Of a stretch of 64,000 bases of DNA, positions 63,206-64,000 are shown one piece after another. Position 1 is the stretch's first letter, and each line of letters starts with the position of its first letter. The DNA comes from Owenia fusiformis (lineage: Eukaryota; Annelida; Polychaeta; Sabellida; Oweniidae): assembly GCA_903813345.2 (NCBI GenBank), contig CAIIXF020000012.1:27910184-27974183 (forward strand), in the 5' to 3' direction. Made by a program: the position numbers and the translations under genes. The notes under the pieces are model-generated. The model was not told the DNA's origin. It saw nothing but the letters and a program-made list of their open reading frames with translations, and ran no database searches.

Positions 63206-64000
63206 CATTGACAACCTCAGGTGCCCGTTTGGAAGTGGTGGTGTTGCCAGCTGCACTGAATCTATTTTACCTACCCCACCGCCATGTATACTGCACGTCG
63301 CTTGCTATTGATACAGTTGAGAAATGGTTTGAAATGTGTAATACATTTAATTTAAAACTAAATATACATCTAGATTCGTAAGATAGTTACATACTATTTC
63401 GTGAAGTTCATCAGTATGGGTTCAAATCGGTCTCGCACCATGTATGCATATATACTTGAGAACCTACGGAGAGAGTTAGGAACAAAGTGGGGGTGGCAGC
63501 GCATTGGCATTTTATCTTACATATCTTTACCGGTATTTCGGTAACGGTACGGTTATTAGCGTGACGGTTACCGGTACTGGTTTTCAGTACCGTTGCGACC
63601 TCTACTCTTGGTTTATTTATTCACATTTTTTACAAAAGTAAACGCAATAGTGTTTCTTTACACCAGCTGTCGAAGATAAAATAATGAATAGATAGAAAAG
63701 CGAGGCATTATACCGTACTCGCTTTGGTTTGAATCGCTACTGTCATCCTAAAAGTTCGATTCGATTGAACTTAAAGCTTGGATCAACCTTTTATCACTGT
63801 GTGTTATCGTAGTATAAGTTTTGCTTTGCCTCGATATCGTTTAATGTTGTGGCATACTCCATAAATATTGGATAATAATACATAATTAAAATGATCTAAC
63901 ATTCTGGTGAAGGTGAACGTAAGCTTATAAAGCAGAGTAAAAGGTAGGCAGTTTCAAGACATTCCCCATTTTACGATATTAATTCAACACGTCAGTTCAG

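Larger units (their letters stand above)
62067..63612. mobile_element. 1530-bp hAT-type non-autonomous element
   Basis: The direct repeat CTCTTGGT lies at 62067-62074 and 63605-63612. The element starts TAGAGG and ends CCTCTA. Both ends carry subterminal arrays of ACCGGT, CGGTACGG and GGTTACCGG motifs, typical of hAT transposase-binding ends. No transposase frame was recognised. A nested foldback occupies 62457-63205 and a 27-base tandem repeat 62254-62334. Confidence 0.9.

Overview
The window is eukaryotic, AT-rich genomic DNA from an animal. Coding sequence lies in short exons with GT-AG introns, proteins are secreted or membrane-anchored multidomain types (PAN/apple, C-type lectin, farnesoic acid O-methyltransferase-like, CBM14 chitin-binding), and the introns and intergenic DNA are packed with foldback elements and MITEs. 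The gene content would fit a marine invertebrate, most likely a lophotrochozoan such as a mollusc, but that is an inference and no taxon-specific marker was seen. There are no bacterial operons, tRNAs, rRNAs or CRISPR arrays.

Five genes were rebuilt exon by exon by requiring splice sites, reading phase and domain continuity to agree. (1) 1252-5442, plus strand: a 405-residue secreted protein with PAN domain, C-type lectin domain and an AbfB-like beta-trefoil. (2) 10265-18658, minus strand, 14 exons: a 511-residue secreted PhoPQ-activated-pathogenicity-related/AprA-like alpha/beta hydrolase with a complete candidate Ser-Asp-His triad. (3) 20138-29602, minus strand, 19 exons: an 820-residue type I membrane protein with a farnesoic acid O-methyltransferase-like domain, an internally duplicated region, three PAN-like domains, a transmembrane helix and a short tail. 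(4) and (5) 36251-41874 and 47660-53575, plus strand, 9 exons each: tandem paralogues of 291 and 293 residues made of two CBM14 chitin-binding domains alternating with two copies of an unfamiliar cysteine-rich module ending in DCCCE.

Layout: 1-1251 no gene; gene 1 to 5.4 kb; 5.4-10.3 kb repeats; gene 2 to 18.7 kb; a short spacer with a 238-bp MITE; gene 3 to 29.6 kb; 29.6-36.2 kb repeats and a 30-bp minisatellite; gene 4; 41.9-47.7 kb repeats; gene 5; 53.6-64 kb without recognisable genes but with minisatellites, a roughly 120-bp tandem array and a 1.5-kb hAT-type element.

The recurring theme is extracellular recognition: sugar, chitin or ligand binding by modular secreted or membrane proteins, which would fit mucosal defence, cuticle or shell matrix, or gut lining. 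The functional link between the genes is only inferred. The second theme is structural: most of the larger introns hold an inverted-repeat element, several with clean target-site duplications (8-bp hAT type, TA mariner type, TTA Harbinger type). No search could be run; all family calls rest on motifs read by eye.
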